64,000 nt of DNA, from NCBI GenBank assembly GCA_019787685.1, contig JAHNUO010000003.1, forward strand, positions 682,001 to 746,000, written 5' to 3'. The translations under genes and the position numbers were made by a program. This document shows, piece after piece, positions 11,905 through 22,381 of the stretch (position 1 is its first letter; every line of letters begins with the position of its first letter). The stretch is from Chiua virens. Taxonomy: Eukaryota > Basidiomycota > Agaricomycetes > Boletales > Boletaceae. The notes under the pieces are model-generated. The model had not been told where the DNA came from, made no database searches, and was given only the letters and a program-made list of their open reading frames with translations.

Positions 11905-13075
11905 TTATTCAAATGGATTCGTACGGCCAGCCTGTGTTGTCACCAAGACTTGAATACTGCTTCCCAAATGACGTTGTGACACAACATACCTGGTTATCAC
12001 CTCCCCGATCGGGGCCCTTCGCTGCACCCACACAGCCAATCATGCCACCACCGCACCTCCCGCGTCTCTTCCGGTTCTTCTCGCGGCGGCCGAAGGACAG
12101 GTTGTGACGTCGGTTGAAGCGGCTTCGCATGTAGTACATTCTCTGGTGGGGAAGGAAGACCGAGAGGACGTGGTGATAGCTTACCCCCTGACGACCGCAT
12201 GCTCGTGCATGTTCTGCTTTCAGCACTGAGACGCGTCGACGGGTCTGCCAGCACATCCGGCTGTGTTTGTGTATCCGCAAACGGGGACGGCGAACCGGGT
12301 CTCGAAGGCGTCAGCGTCCGCGCGCGCGGACGCTCCGAGGGGTGTACAAACGGGTTTTGGTTCTCGGACGAACCGGGGGTCGGTGAGACGCTGGGTCCCG
12401 TATCCAAGCTCGTGTTGCGCGAGTGCAGGAGGGAGGGTTCCGGTGAGTGGACGGCGACGTCCCCGGAGGGGACTGGTGCGGTCGATGTAGTCGAGGGGGA
12501 CTGCGTACCCCTCGCGTGCGACGTCGACGGCGTCATGTAATTTGAAGGTGCGGGTGGCGCCTGGACCTACGCCGATGGTAGCGATAGAGCCACTTCGACG
12601 CGAAAGGACAAGGCTAGCGGTATGGGTGACGCTAGAGAGAAGGGAGGGGGAGGAAGTGTGATGTACGGAGTCTCGGGCTGCTTTCCGGCGTTGTCGCTCG
12701 GCAATATCCCAGCGTTTGAGGGTCTAGCCGGGATGAGTATCAGTCAACGTGAACGAGAACGGGAATGTGTATATGTACCTCTTCGACTCGTCGCGTTTCT
12801 GCCGCCTCGTCGGTCATGGGAGGATATGCTTTGTGTGTACCCACATGGTGTGGAGCGTCCTCATCATACTCGTCCTCTGATGTCTCTTTCCCCTTTCCTT
12901 TGGTATAACTGCTCGGAGACCCAGGCGAAGACCGTCGTGGACCCTGCGAGCCAAAATCATCGAGGCGGACGCTCCAGGGACGCGGGTGACTGAAAACTTC
13001 GTCAAGCAATGATGGAGAGGGCGGGAGCGAGGGGAGTACTACGGCATCGGAGCGCGGTGAGAGCGATGCGGACAT
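11905..13075 (-). CDS. Basidiomycete-specific Ser/Pro-rich protein with a conserved C-terminal tail
   Basis: I do not recognise a function. Exon 1 (13075-12779) encodes an acidic, Ser/Pro-rich start. Exon 2 begins at 12723 with a helical LKRWEIAERQRRKAARDS stretch. It continues through low-complexity Ser/Thr/Pro sequence with an NPFVHPSERP motif to a tryptophan- and cysteine-rich WWHDWLCGCSEG segment near 12020. The last exon ends with AGRTNPFE at 11905, a tail I associate with an uncharacterised family of mushroom-forming fungi. Two joins are uncertain. From 12723 to 12490 the frame must change, either by an intron of about 70 nt ending in TACGCAG or by a 1-nt shift in a G run. At 12011-12014 one base of a GGGG (sense CCCC) would have to be dropped to read into DRGGDNQ and the tail; a 44-nt intron is the alternative. 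The function is unknown. Confidence 0.6.
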
Positions 13076-13370
13076 TCCTCTCGCTGTCGTCGTCGTCGTC
13101 GTTGTCCGCTGGAGACCACGCGTCGAGGCGTGCTAGCAATGTGATGAGAAACCAACAAATGAAGTCGGAACTCGGCTCTACTTTGACTGCCCTCAAACCC
13201 AGTTAAGCGCACGTCCATTATTGAATTCGACCCTGTCCCACAACCGCAGTTCCAACGCGTTGAGCTATGTTTATTATGGTATATCTCCAAGTACCTAGTA
13301 TAGCGCTAAGCGGGGTTCAACGCGGGTCAACAACGGGGTTAACTGAGCTCGCGTTGACTCCGGGTATACC
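13076..13370. other. Upstream region of the Ser/Pro-rich gene
   Basis: This is the 5' flank of the minus-strand gene at 13075. It contains an AACGCGTT palindrome near 13253 and a tRNA-like but unpaired segment that I rejected as a gene. No other feature was seen. Confidence 0.35.
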
Positions 13371-13760
13371 TTATGTATGCCATAGATTAATGGCCCATAG
13401 TCAGCACCCACAGCGAGAAAAAAAGTGATCGTTCGGTGCCCCCTGGTAGGCCACTGAAATCCGTGAGTTGCTCGTCGGACGACCCGGACCCTGCCTTGGT
13501 CACTGCATGCTGCAGCAAAATTTCTGAATCGGATAAGAGACTTGATCGTGAATTTCCCTGCATCTGGTGACTATCATGTCGGAAAGCGTGGTGTTTGCGG
13601 TGTGCTAAACGGTTCGTGTGGAAAGAAACGTGTGCCTGCCGACCCCAATGCTAGACTCTAAATCTCTTCGAGAGAGAACCTGATATCGGGAGAAATCAAG
13701 GTGATAGCAGGGTTGCGGAAGGATTTTACTCTTACCCGAGTCCACTTCCGGGTAAGCCGT
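13371..13760. repeat. Diverged direct repeat, copy A
   Basis: This noncoding segment shares blocks in the same order with 13950-14470. One block is a purine-rich one containing CAGTGAGAAAAAAAG (B form; A has CAGCGAGAAAAAAAG). Next is the motif reading GTTCGGTGCC / GTCCGGTGCC. After it come a TTGCTCGTCG block and AGAACCTGATATCGGG. The last block is TACCCGAGTCCACTTCCGG. The copies differ by many substitutions and indels, so the duplication is old. No open frame is conserved. Confidence 0.7.
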
Positions 13761-13949
13761 TCTTCTCCCAAAGCATTACCTTCTTGCTCTTGATGACACT
13801 CTCCAGGTCCCAATCTTGAATACTTTGTCACCAGAGTAGCCTCCCATCCCGAGCGCCCTCAGTACATCTATTTCAACACGATCTTGCTCCCGCATGCCAT
13901 TGTCCGCCTCACATCTCCCCGAATACGGCACGTGTTGGGCTATCTTTAT

Positions 13950-14470
13950 TTACGGTATGCATCCAAGTATGATGGGCATGCCACAGTCAGCGCCCACAGT
14001 GAGAAAAAAAGCGACCGTCCGGTGCCCAGGCTGCGAAATCCGCAGCTTGCTCGTCGAACGTGTATACTCCATCATTGCCAAATTAAACAATCCGGTACCT
14101 TGGTCACCACATGCTCCAGTAAATTTCCTGAACCGAATAAGGTTCCACCGTACGACGTACATTGCAACCTGCGTTGATTGTTCAAAACCTCTGGAGAATG
14201 GTTAATCACTTTGCCGAACCCGCGTCTTCCTAACGGCAATGATGGTGGAACTCATAAAACATACTTACATTGAATGTGAATGTGATACTGGGAAAATCCA
14301 GGTGCCAAGATTGAATTCTATGAAGATGATGCGATGTTGCTGGCCAAGGATGAACCACATGAATGGGAAGTGTGTACGATGTAGATCCCTTCGAGAGATA
14401 GAACCTGATATCGGGTAGCAGGGTCGCGGGAGAATTCTGCTCCTACCCGAGTCCACTTCCGGGGACCCAT
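13950..14470. repeat. Diverged direct repeat, copy B
   Basis: This is the second copy of the unit seen at 13371-13760, in the same orientation. It is longer because of about 130 extra bases between the 5' and 3' blocks. It ends with the same TACCCGAGTCCACTTCCGG string. It could be a fragment of a noncoding mobile element or a local tandem duplication. No terminal inverted repeat is evident. Confidence 0.7.
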
Positions 14471-15089
14471 ACTTGACTTTTCAATTTTGAAGTACATCTG
14501 ACTCGGTCCAAAATACTTGAGTGGCATAAAAAGCATCTATAACACTGTCCTCGTAGAATGACAGAAAGCTGATGAAACCTACACACGACGGAATAGATTA
14601 ACGAACGGCATCTCACCCTTGAGAATAGGGCTGGAGTTAGGCAGGCCAAGTCGCTCCAGAGTACATACAGCACTGGTGCTTTGAATGTGCGATACGACAT
14701 TGAAAGGAGTCTCTCGTAGGGTTATCATTTATACGCGTGCCAACGTCCCTGGTAGAATAGTGTTGACCAAAGACGTAGTGTAGAACGATTCCCCAACTTG
14801 AACTCGAGATTCGTCTCGAACGTAAAATGAAGAATGGATTGTGCTGGGGAGGTTATGTGAGTGAATCTCGTTGCAATAGACCCAAATGATCAATTAGATC
14901 AGCGAGTGCCGACACCGACGAGGAGGCGGCAAGAAATCAAACAAGTGCGAATTGAAGATAAGGTAAATGTAACGTGGTGATCGTGGAGGTGAGCAAGGTG
15001 GACACGTCCGGCAACTACATAAGTAGGTACATAATGGCCAAGTCGCGTTCTTTTTGGTAAAATTAACCCCAGTACCACATACTCTAGTA

Positions 15090-16746
15090 CTACCTGCCAC
15101 ATCCTGGACAACAGTGCACCACATCGTGAACAAACACGTCACATTCCGTGCAGAAATCATGATTGCAATTAGGGCATCGATACCTCCCCAGCGGGCTGAT
15201 ACCCTCCGAGGCTGGCGCAGTGGACGGTGTCGTTGGAAACGCTCGCCCGCATGCATGACACATCCCAGCGCGTTCTCCCACTGGCACTTCCTCCAACATC
15301 CTATAAACCCTGTTCAACAAAGCCATTCAAGTAGACTCATCATAGATTTGCTTACACAGCTTGATACGGGTTGACGGGAAACAAGTGATGATAACTCCGT
15401 GCAAGATGCGGAGAACTCACGATCATCAACCCGCAAATGTCGCAGTCCGTCGGCACGTCGCACACTTTGGCCATGCATCGCGGACAGAGAAATCCCTCGC
15501 TCTTCATGTCCGAGTGACATACGCAAAGGCTCGGTGGCGACGAGTCGGGGAGGCGTGTCGGGAAACCCATCATCATCAAGTCCGCGGCAGGGTTCGCACC
15601 GCCTCCACCACCGACACGGGATACAGCTCGTTGGGCTGGTGGGGGAACGAGCTCGAACAGTAGATCCTTAAAATGGCCCTCATTCATTGCCACACCAAAT
15701 TGGCCTGTCACTTTGTAAGAGGTGAAAAGTGGTTTTCCGACGCATCGACCTACCGCCTGTTTTGTCGCACATCTCTCTGCAGATCTTCATCTCAGCCGCC
15801 AACGCGACTACAGATATGCGGATTTTGTTCCTCACACAGGCGTCGAGCGTATCGTGAATGTTCCCCGGGTCACAAGTCGTTAACGAGCCAAAGATAATGA
15901 GAATTTCACGCGATGAATGAGTGGGAAGGTGACTGCGGCCTTCAGCATTCAGAAGAAAGCAGCAATGAATCACGCTGACCTCATACTACTTCGTGCCATC
16001 TCGATAGCGTTCTGTAAGCTCGGCTCGCCAGCAGGTTCCAATTTCGTACGATCACTGAGTGACTTGAGCACATCCTGTGGATTGCCTATAAAGAGTGAGC
16101 GGAAATGCCACAACTACGGTCACGATCCTACCAGACATTTCACCGACACGTTCACCGACACCACCGCGCATACCAACGATGCCGATCTGACCGAGTGGAT
16201 TCTGGTCGAACCACTCCACAACAAACTCGCGGGCGTACTGTAGGGACAGGTCGAACCGAGTAGGACGCATGTCGCGGTCCATCATGGCCGCGGAAAGATC
16301 GAGTAGCAGGACGAGATGTCGGATAATGGTGCGTCGAATTGCCGCAGCTGGCGCAAGTAGTCTAACGACCACAGTGAGGAACGCGGATGAGATGCAATAC
16401 GATGAAAGTGGATGCACCGTCGTCGTCTACTCCTCGCCATCAAGTCCTCGACCGCCCCTTGCAAGCTACCGGTCTCATCCTCCTGCACAGTGTCCCATGA
16501 ACGCGTATAAGAGGCTTCCCATGTATAGGCTTGCTGAATACACAGGTCAGATGAAAGCTCAGAGGTAACATGAAAATGAAGACGTACATCCTTTGCTTTT
16601 CCCTTTCCCTTGTCTTTCTTGCGCTTGTCTGCTACCTTACTTTTCCCTTTACCCCGGGTGCGGACTTCGTCATTCCCCGGTAAGGATATGTCAGAATCCG
16701 AGTCTACATCCATATAGTTTGGGTCGGTTCGTCTTTGGGGCGCCAT
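15090..16746 (-). CDS. SSL1: TFIIH core subunit p44 / Ssl1
   Basis: This subunit of transcription/repair factor TFIIH stimulates the XPD helicase in promoter opening and nucleotide-excision repair. Exons: 16746-16588, 16533-16418, 16361-16132, 16085-15980, 15932-15754, 15704-15356, 15300-15090. They join without error into 396 residues, a normal size. A Lys/Gly-rich basic N-terminus precedes the family-typical [15 protein letters not shown] block. A von Willebrand A domain follows, with [12 protein letters not shown] and [16 protein letters not shown]. The zinc-binding C-terminus has [37 protein letters not shown] and a final C4/RING-like [18 protein letters not shown] closed by HCCPGC. The start is the ATG that opens [17 protein letters not shown], preceded by no better in-frame ATG. 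The exon 6 donor was placed at GTAAGC to keep the frame into the last exon. Confidence 0.95.
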
Positions 16747-17139
16747 CACAAGCGCCTCGTCTCTCCTCTGCAAAAGTTTGAGATGAGATGAGTAACTGGC
16801 AGCGGCAATATCTAAATGGAATATCCGTACACTACTATTTTTAGCTATACAAGGAGGGCCTCAAGTTCCCCCTTACGGCCGACGATGATGATTATTTATT
16901 CAGAACTGTTACTCTCCAACTACACGAATTTTACATATCTCTATGATTTCCAGGCGCTCAGAAAGGATCATTTTCAAGACCACAGCAAAACCCGAGGTCA
17001 TGCGATACGTGATATGTTTGAATCCCTTCAAGAGACTCATTCAAAGTTCGACATGTCGCAATGAGGGACGCCTCGACGATGTGGGCAAAAACATTAATTC
17101 GTTGCTGAAGGACCCAACGCTAGGGCGTTATACGGTGAC
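16747..17139. other. Intergenic, upstream of SSL1
   Basis: This 5' flank of SSL1 runs up to the first homology with the duplicated receptor gene. No open frame or named element is supported. Confidence 0.4.
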
Positions 17140-18130
17140 TATGTTGGGCTGCCAGTGGGACCTCTCTATTCTGTTTGCCTGTACAACCTTGCGCATCTAG
17201 GAAGAAGACGATCTTGCTAGCCACCTGGACCTCTCCGTTGTGGATTCTGTCCACTCTTGCTACGATGATATATGCATATTGCATCACTTATGCACATTCC
17301 AGGCAATTGGACTACCCTGGGTCCCATTGCATACTTGTCTGGTATATGGGCTCAGCCCCTTCCAGTCCTGGCATATGCAATCTGTGTCTGGTTAGTAGAC
17401 GCTATGTTGGTGAGTGCGAGAGATTTGAGAGCTTGCGCTGTCTAACTTCCTGGAGGCTTGTCATTTTTTGTCATGGGGTTGATACTCTCACCCGCCACTT
17501 CATTCTTTCATTTGCCTTTTTGCTTTATGTTAGTGTAGTCGGTAAGTCTCTTCAAAACTTGGTTTCGGCAGCATTAATATCTTCTTAAAGGTGCCAGGAG
17601 CCTGCTATTGGAAATGTACAGTTTCGGGCCAGTGGGCTATTTTCAACTTCTTCCAGGAAGGAAAGCCGGTTTTGCCCTATCTATGACATTGTCACGTCGT
17701 TCATCTCTCAATACATCTTCTGTTGTTCAGGAGGCTGCTCGAGTGAACTCCAGGTGCTTATATTCAGATTACCCGCTTATTGTTGAATGACTTAGTGTGC
17801 GAAGGGCGTGAGCAAGCTCGAGTGTCTCCATACACAAGCATTTCAGCGATACTTGTAGAGTTGTCCACTCTCTATGCAACTGTTGTCGCTTGCCTTTATC
17901 ATTGTATATGCACTGGGCGACCCAAGTCAGTCTATCCTGTTGGTGTCACTTTGTAGTATTCAGGTTCAGTTGATCTTCTTCCACGAAAATTCCCCTGACA
18001 ATTCCAAACGTCAGGTCATTGCCCTAATTCTCGTTGTGTGCAGGATATCAAAAGGAAAAGTTAGGAGCGGCCGATGACCGCAAGATCAACACTCACACAC
18101 ATGTCATTCACTGAACCTGAGGATCATAGT
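17140..18130 (+). pseudogene. Decayed duplicate of the 7-TM receptor-like gene
   Basis: This segment matches the intact gene at 18969-20109 along nearly its whole length, about 1.9 kb upstream. Shared blocks include CTATTCTGTTTGC (first membrane span), GAAGAAGAC, CTACGATGATATATGCATATT, the GTCATTTTTTGTCATGG-like exon 2, the CAGGAAGCTGCTCGA-like exon 3 end, and CACTGGGCGACCCA in exon 4. The start codon region is missing. About 25 bases after CAACCTTGCGC are deleted (CATCTAGGAAG directly follows), and several in-frame stops and indels break exons 1-3. No complete protein can be made, so I call a pseudogene. The 3' flank (18361-18640) is also duplicated. Confidence 0.85.
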
Positions 18131-18360
18131 AGATTAGAGGAACTGTTGTGAGCGCAAATCAGCTTATAGTGAATGATAAGCATTACTACGTAGCATGGCA
18201 ACCTATAGCAGTTAAGCCTCTAACGGACACGGTACGGTCGGCCTCAGATATCTGGAATTTGCGGCATAATACCTCCACTTGGATCAACTAAGAGCCACGA
18301 ACAATGATCCAACTCAGAAGAAATAGCAAAGACGCAAACGCGGGCGGCGTCCCGGCTTAG

Positions 18361-18640
18361 TTTCCCCGTTGGATGATATCGCTCTACAAGTTCTCCGCCC
18401 ACATCGAGTAACTATCTTCTTGTTCGAACTTCTGCAGCTGCCGGCTCAAGTCTCAACACGGGCATCTTCAGATCTAGTGAGGGGCACTACTGTAGAGTCC
18501 GGACTCCGACGGAACGTTTCGTGCATATCCTCGGGATCAGTGGTTGTATCCTGGCAATCCGTTCCCTCTCCTTCCCAGTTCACATCGTCAATATCAGAAA
18601 GGATCACCGAAGACCGCAGTTTCAAAGGAGTCGTGTGATG
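18361..18640 (-). pseudogene. Duplicated 3' fragment of the TCP11-like gene
   Basis: This minus-strand segment matches 20238-20440, the 3' end of the TCP11-like gene. Shared strings include TTTCCCCGTT, CCCACA, the GCTGCC(C/G)GGCTCAA block and CATATCCTCGGGATCA. It lies in the same relation to the decayed receptor copy as the real 3' end does to the intact copy. One duplication event therefore carried both. It has no coding capacity of its own. Confidence 0.75.
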
Positions 18641-18659
18641 CATGATGCATGATGCATGA
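18634..18659. repeat. Short tandem repeat (ATGCATG)n
   Basis: Three near-perfect tandem copies of a GATGCAT unit lie just after the duplicated TCP11 fragment, near the end of the duplicated block. Confidence 0.6.
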
Positions 18660-18968
18660 CGACTCGCTGGCGTTCAACAAATTCCTTGACATTTCACTGC
18701 GGTAGTGACATGTCCTAATGGGGAGACAAATCTCGGACAAACCCATATGTTTATCCTGGACAACGTGGGCGAAACTTGCTCAGCCTGAGTGGAGTGTACC
18801 TTGCTGATGAACCCAACTCTAGATAATGCTTAACGCCGGTGCACAGCTGACATTTTGAGCATGGCAATGGCAATGGCCATCGCCCTTCAAGTATAGAGAG
18901 CCGATAGTGCGGATTCATCCCAAGACATAGGGCGCTATCAGGTGGACTGCACTTGGCATTCACCTTCA

Positions 18969-20109
18969 ATGTCGGCATCCGATGTCGTGAGCGCTGCGGG
19001 TACTACCATCCCTGCTAGCATCTTCGTTTCGGGTATCTCTTGGGGCTTCACGACTTCTCTCTATTCTGTTTGCACGCACAACCTTGCGCGTAACCTCCGT
19101 TCAACCAAAGCTAGGAAGAAGACATTCTTGCTGATTGCCTGGATTTCTTTACTATGGACTTTATCCAGTCTCTCTACGATGATATATGCATATTACAATA
19201 TCTATGCGTATTCCTGGGAATTGGAATACCCTGGAGGGCCGGTAGTCTACCTGGCTGATATATGGAATCAGCCGCTTCCGGTCCTGGCGTACGCAACTAA
19301 TATCTGTACAATGTGGCTAGCAGACGCTATATTGGTGAGTATGAGAGATTTGTGAGCTGCACTGTCTGACTTCGTGGAGATACCAGTTGTGGAGGGTTGT
19401 CGTTTTTTGTCATGGATTTGATCGTCTCACCCGCCGCTTGGTTCTTTCACTTGTCTTTTCGCTTTATATTAGCGTCGTCGGTCAGTCTCTTCAGAATTTT
19501 TTGGTTCTCTAACATTAGTGATAACCCTTCTTTTTAAAAGGTGCCGGATGCATGATGTTGGGAGTATACACTTCGGGCATTGGGCTATTTTCAACCCTTG
19601 GCAAGCAAGCTGCCATTCCATGCCTCGCTCTGTCTATGACATTGGATCTCTTTGTCACATTGTTCATCTCGATACGACTTCTGTTGTTCAGGAAGCTGCT
19701 CGAAAGAACTCTAGGTGCTTACATTCAGTGCAAAAAAGCTTACTATCTGCTTATAATTGAATGATTTGTTGTGCGTAGGACGCGAGCACGCTCGATCATC
19801 TCCATACACAAGTGTTGTGGCGATACTTATAGAGTCGTCCGCCCTCTACGCGGTATGGTCGCTTGCTTTCATCATTGTATATGCACTGGGCGACCCAGGA
19901 CAGTCTATCCTGTTGATATCCCTTTGCAATATTCAGGTACGGTTGACCTTTTTCTATGAAAATCACCCTGACGATTTGAACAACAGGTCATTGCCCCGAT
20001 GCTCATCGTGTACAGAGCATCAAAAGGAAGGAGTTGGGAGCCGCCGCCGACCGCAAGGTCAACGCTCACGCACATGTCATTCTCTGAGCCCGAGGAATCA
20101 ATGATGTGA
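18969..20109 (+). CDS. Seven-transmembrane receptor-like protein (Agaricomycete family)
   Basis: This is an integral membrane protein of a large basidiomycete family resembling G-protein coupled receptors, with unknown ligand. Exons: 18969-19334, 19387-19480, 19541-19714, 19779-19936, 19987-20109, giving 304 residues with a clean frame. Seven hydrophobic spans can be placed near residues 12-37, 52-78, 106-124, 134-152, 172-197, 215-243 and 246-270. The family motif YPGGP follows span 2 and MWLADAIL marks span 3. The C-terminal tail is short and Ser/Thr/Glu-rich. The start ATG at 18969 follows no better candidate; an upstream GTG-initiated extension is not credible. A decayed duplicate lies upstream, and the next gene converges on this one with only 90 bp between stop codons. 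Confidence 0.85.
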
Positions 20110-20198
20110 GAGCACATCATCTTGTAGTGTATACCACGTGTATTAAACCTTCTAAATGTTTTACATCTTGATCAATGTACTTACGCATTCTATCTACT

Positions 20199-22285
20199 CT
20201 ATTTATCGCTCTTCTTCGGCGAGCTACCAACGTCCTTTAGTTTCCCCGTTTCGATGACGTCGCCCCACAAGTGCTCCACCCACACCAAACAATTATCTAG
20301 CTGTTCAAACACTTCCGCGGCTGCCCGGCTCAACACAAGATCCTCGAAGCCTTTGACATCTATGAGTATCTGAGGCGCACTACGCGGCGGGGTTCGCGTA
20401 TCGTCCATATCCTCGGGATCAAGCACAAGCCTCGGTCGTTTCCCAGCCCGTTCCCCATCCCTCCCCGTACGCAACGTCACCGGCCCAGCACCGACGCGCA
20501 CGTCTCGTGCAGCATCCCCTTCACGGCGTTTCACGAGCGCTTTGCAGAGCTCTGTCAGTAGACGGCCTTGCAGCAGCTTGAAGACCGGGTCCTCTGGCCG
20601 GAGTGTCCTGTCGACAGGCGGCACGCAGCGTCGCTTCTTCTTCCTTGGACAGTACGCTGGCGGCCGAGGAAGAAGGCGTAACGGCAGTTTGTGCCCGCGC
20701 CCGAACGACCTCGTCCGCGAGGTTGACAAGCTTGGTGTCGCTTGCGCCCGGTTCTCCAGCAATCTCGGCGCGTAGAAGCGTCCAACGCGAGACGCAAATG
20801 AATCGGGATCAATGGGCCCTGAGCTCACGAGAGAAGAGCGAGTGGGTGCGGGAAGACGCGTAAGAATACGCAGGGACGCCGCGATGACGAGTGCCTGTAG
20901 ATAATTCTGCATCTTCAACAGAGTCGGAGCTGAAAAGAAAAATACTGGCCGGAAGTGGGTTGGCATTCGGCGTAGTGGACTCCATTGTTTCACTGGTGTC
21001 ATGAGTCGGAGGATGTGTCCGGGGAAATCGGGATGATTCTCGTTGGAAGGGGGCAAGAGACTGGGGAAGACGAGCCCAGGACTTGGACTGATGCGAGCAA
21101 TCCAGGAGAAACGCGGCGCAGCAGAAATAGAGCTTAAATGGGCAGGAGACTCCGGCTTTTCCAGCCAAGACGCCCATCCCTGCATTATTGTGTCACGATG
21201 CCAAATGTCGATGACGATCTGTCGCTCTGTTGTCTTGGCCTGCTTTGCGACAATGGACCTAAGTTGCTGTTCTGTCATGCTTCCTAGGACGAACTGAGAG
21301 AGATCCTCTTTCATGATTTCAGACAGCTTCAGAAGGACTTCTAATAGTCTCGATTACTAATGTAGCCAATGCGACAGGACGGGCAGATCGGATAGGGGGA
21401 TCCTCGAGTCGTTGTTGGAGGGCGATGATTTCGGGATCACGGACAGGGGCGCTACGTTCCCGGAGACTGGCCAGCGCTTCGCGGAGGATGCACGACAACA
21501 GAATCCAAAGGAGAAGGCGTGGGGGCGAGGGGACTGGACAACGTCAACAATACAGGATGCTTCGGGGGTAAGAGAGGTGAGAGTGCAACATGGAGGTCTC
21601 CGTAGAGCAGCTTAATGCGAGAAAGCTGAATAGAGGGCTCTGGATTGGAGAGTGTGTCCACGGCCTACAATGAATTCAGCCCCACGAACATAGAGGACAT
21701 AATGATATTCGCACCTCATCCCAGAAAGCCTTGTGTACGAGATCTTCGACCTTGCTGTGCAGTGTTGGCTTTGTGTCATTGTCAGGGGTCGTGTGTGCTC
21801 GCGACATGGCGGACAGGAGAGATTTTCCCGGAGGAAGTACCTGGGTCGGGTCCGTAGCGAGGATATGGAGAAAGTATGCATTATTCAGGACGTCGACAAG
21901 CTCAACTGGTAGGACAATGTGGTCCTGATTGGATACCAGCTGGGACGGCAAAGTCTGCGTGGGTGGCGTGACAATGGAGATCTTTTCACCCAACGAAGCC
22001 TTCTGGTGCTGTTCGATTGGCTCCTGCTGCAGACTGTAGCTTGTTAGAGGATGACGTGAGTAGAATACGGAGAGCATCGAGGAGCTCGTCGTTCTCGGTG
22101 GAGGCTTGCCAAAAGCCGTGGTCCCGAAGGCGTTGAAAGTCGCGGCAAAGTGCATCCCAGGTGACTGGATATGGACCATCCGGATGTCGTTGGATGTCGA
22201 GAAGAATCTTGATGGTGTCCCTGAGGAGGGGGTTGTCCTGTGCAGCGACGGCACGGTCCCTGAGCTGATCAAGGATGCGGTCCAT
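20199..22285 (-). CDS. TCP11/SOK1-like protein, frame interrupted
   Basis: This gene encodes a T-complex-11 domain protein; yeast Sok1, in this family, acts in the cAMP-PKA pathway. The start at 22285 opens MDRILDQLRDRAVAAQDNPL. The Tcp11 domain follows: LVSNQDHIVLPVELVDVLN, VLPPGKSLL, KAFWDE, LLYGDLHVALSPLLPPKHPV, then MKEDLSQFVLGSMTEQQL, LKMQNYLQALVIAASLRIL and VDRTLRPEDPVFKLLQ. The reading frame is broken at several points: near 22000, 21485 (+1), 21335 (+1), 20783 (-1) and 20617 (+1). Each break sits between segments that clearly belong to the family, and there is no room for an intron. Either the gene is decaying or the assembly carries indels. The minus-strand open frame 21314-20199 hides the last two compensating breaks by reading about 55 residues in a wrong frame. 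Confidence 0.75.
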
Positions 22286-22381
22286 GGAGACAAGCTACAT
22301 ATATGAACCAAATACTTGAACCATCACCATCCTGACTTACTATTAGGGGTTCTTCTTTCGCGACCACCACCGTCGTCGTCG
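22286..22381. promoter_or_regulatory. Divergent promoter, TCP11-like / NIPA-like
   Basis: Only 96 bp separates the two divergent ATGs (22285 minus, 22382 plus), so the pair must share control sequence and probably overlapping leaders. Confidence 0.5.

Noticed and set aside
13212..13290. tRNA-like segment on the minus strand with A-box (TAGCTCAAC...GG) and B-box-like (GGGTCGAATTC) strings
   Set aside because: The D and anticodon stems do not pair properly and no 7-bp acceptor stem can be formed, so it is at best a chance match or dead tRNA fragment.
20199..21314. Single 371-codon minus-strand open frame taken as a complete gene
   Set aside because: Its middle (about 20617-20783) reads in a wrong frame relative to the TCP11 family, and it lacks the N-terminal two-fifths of the protein.
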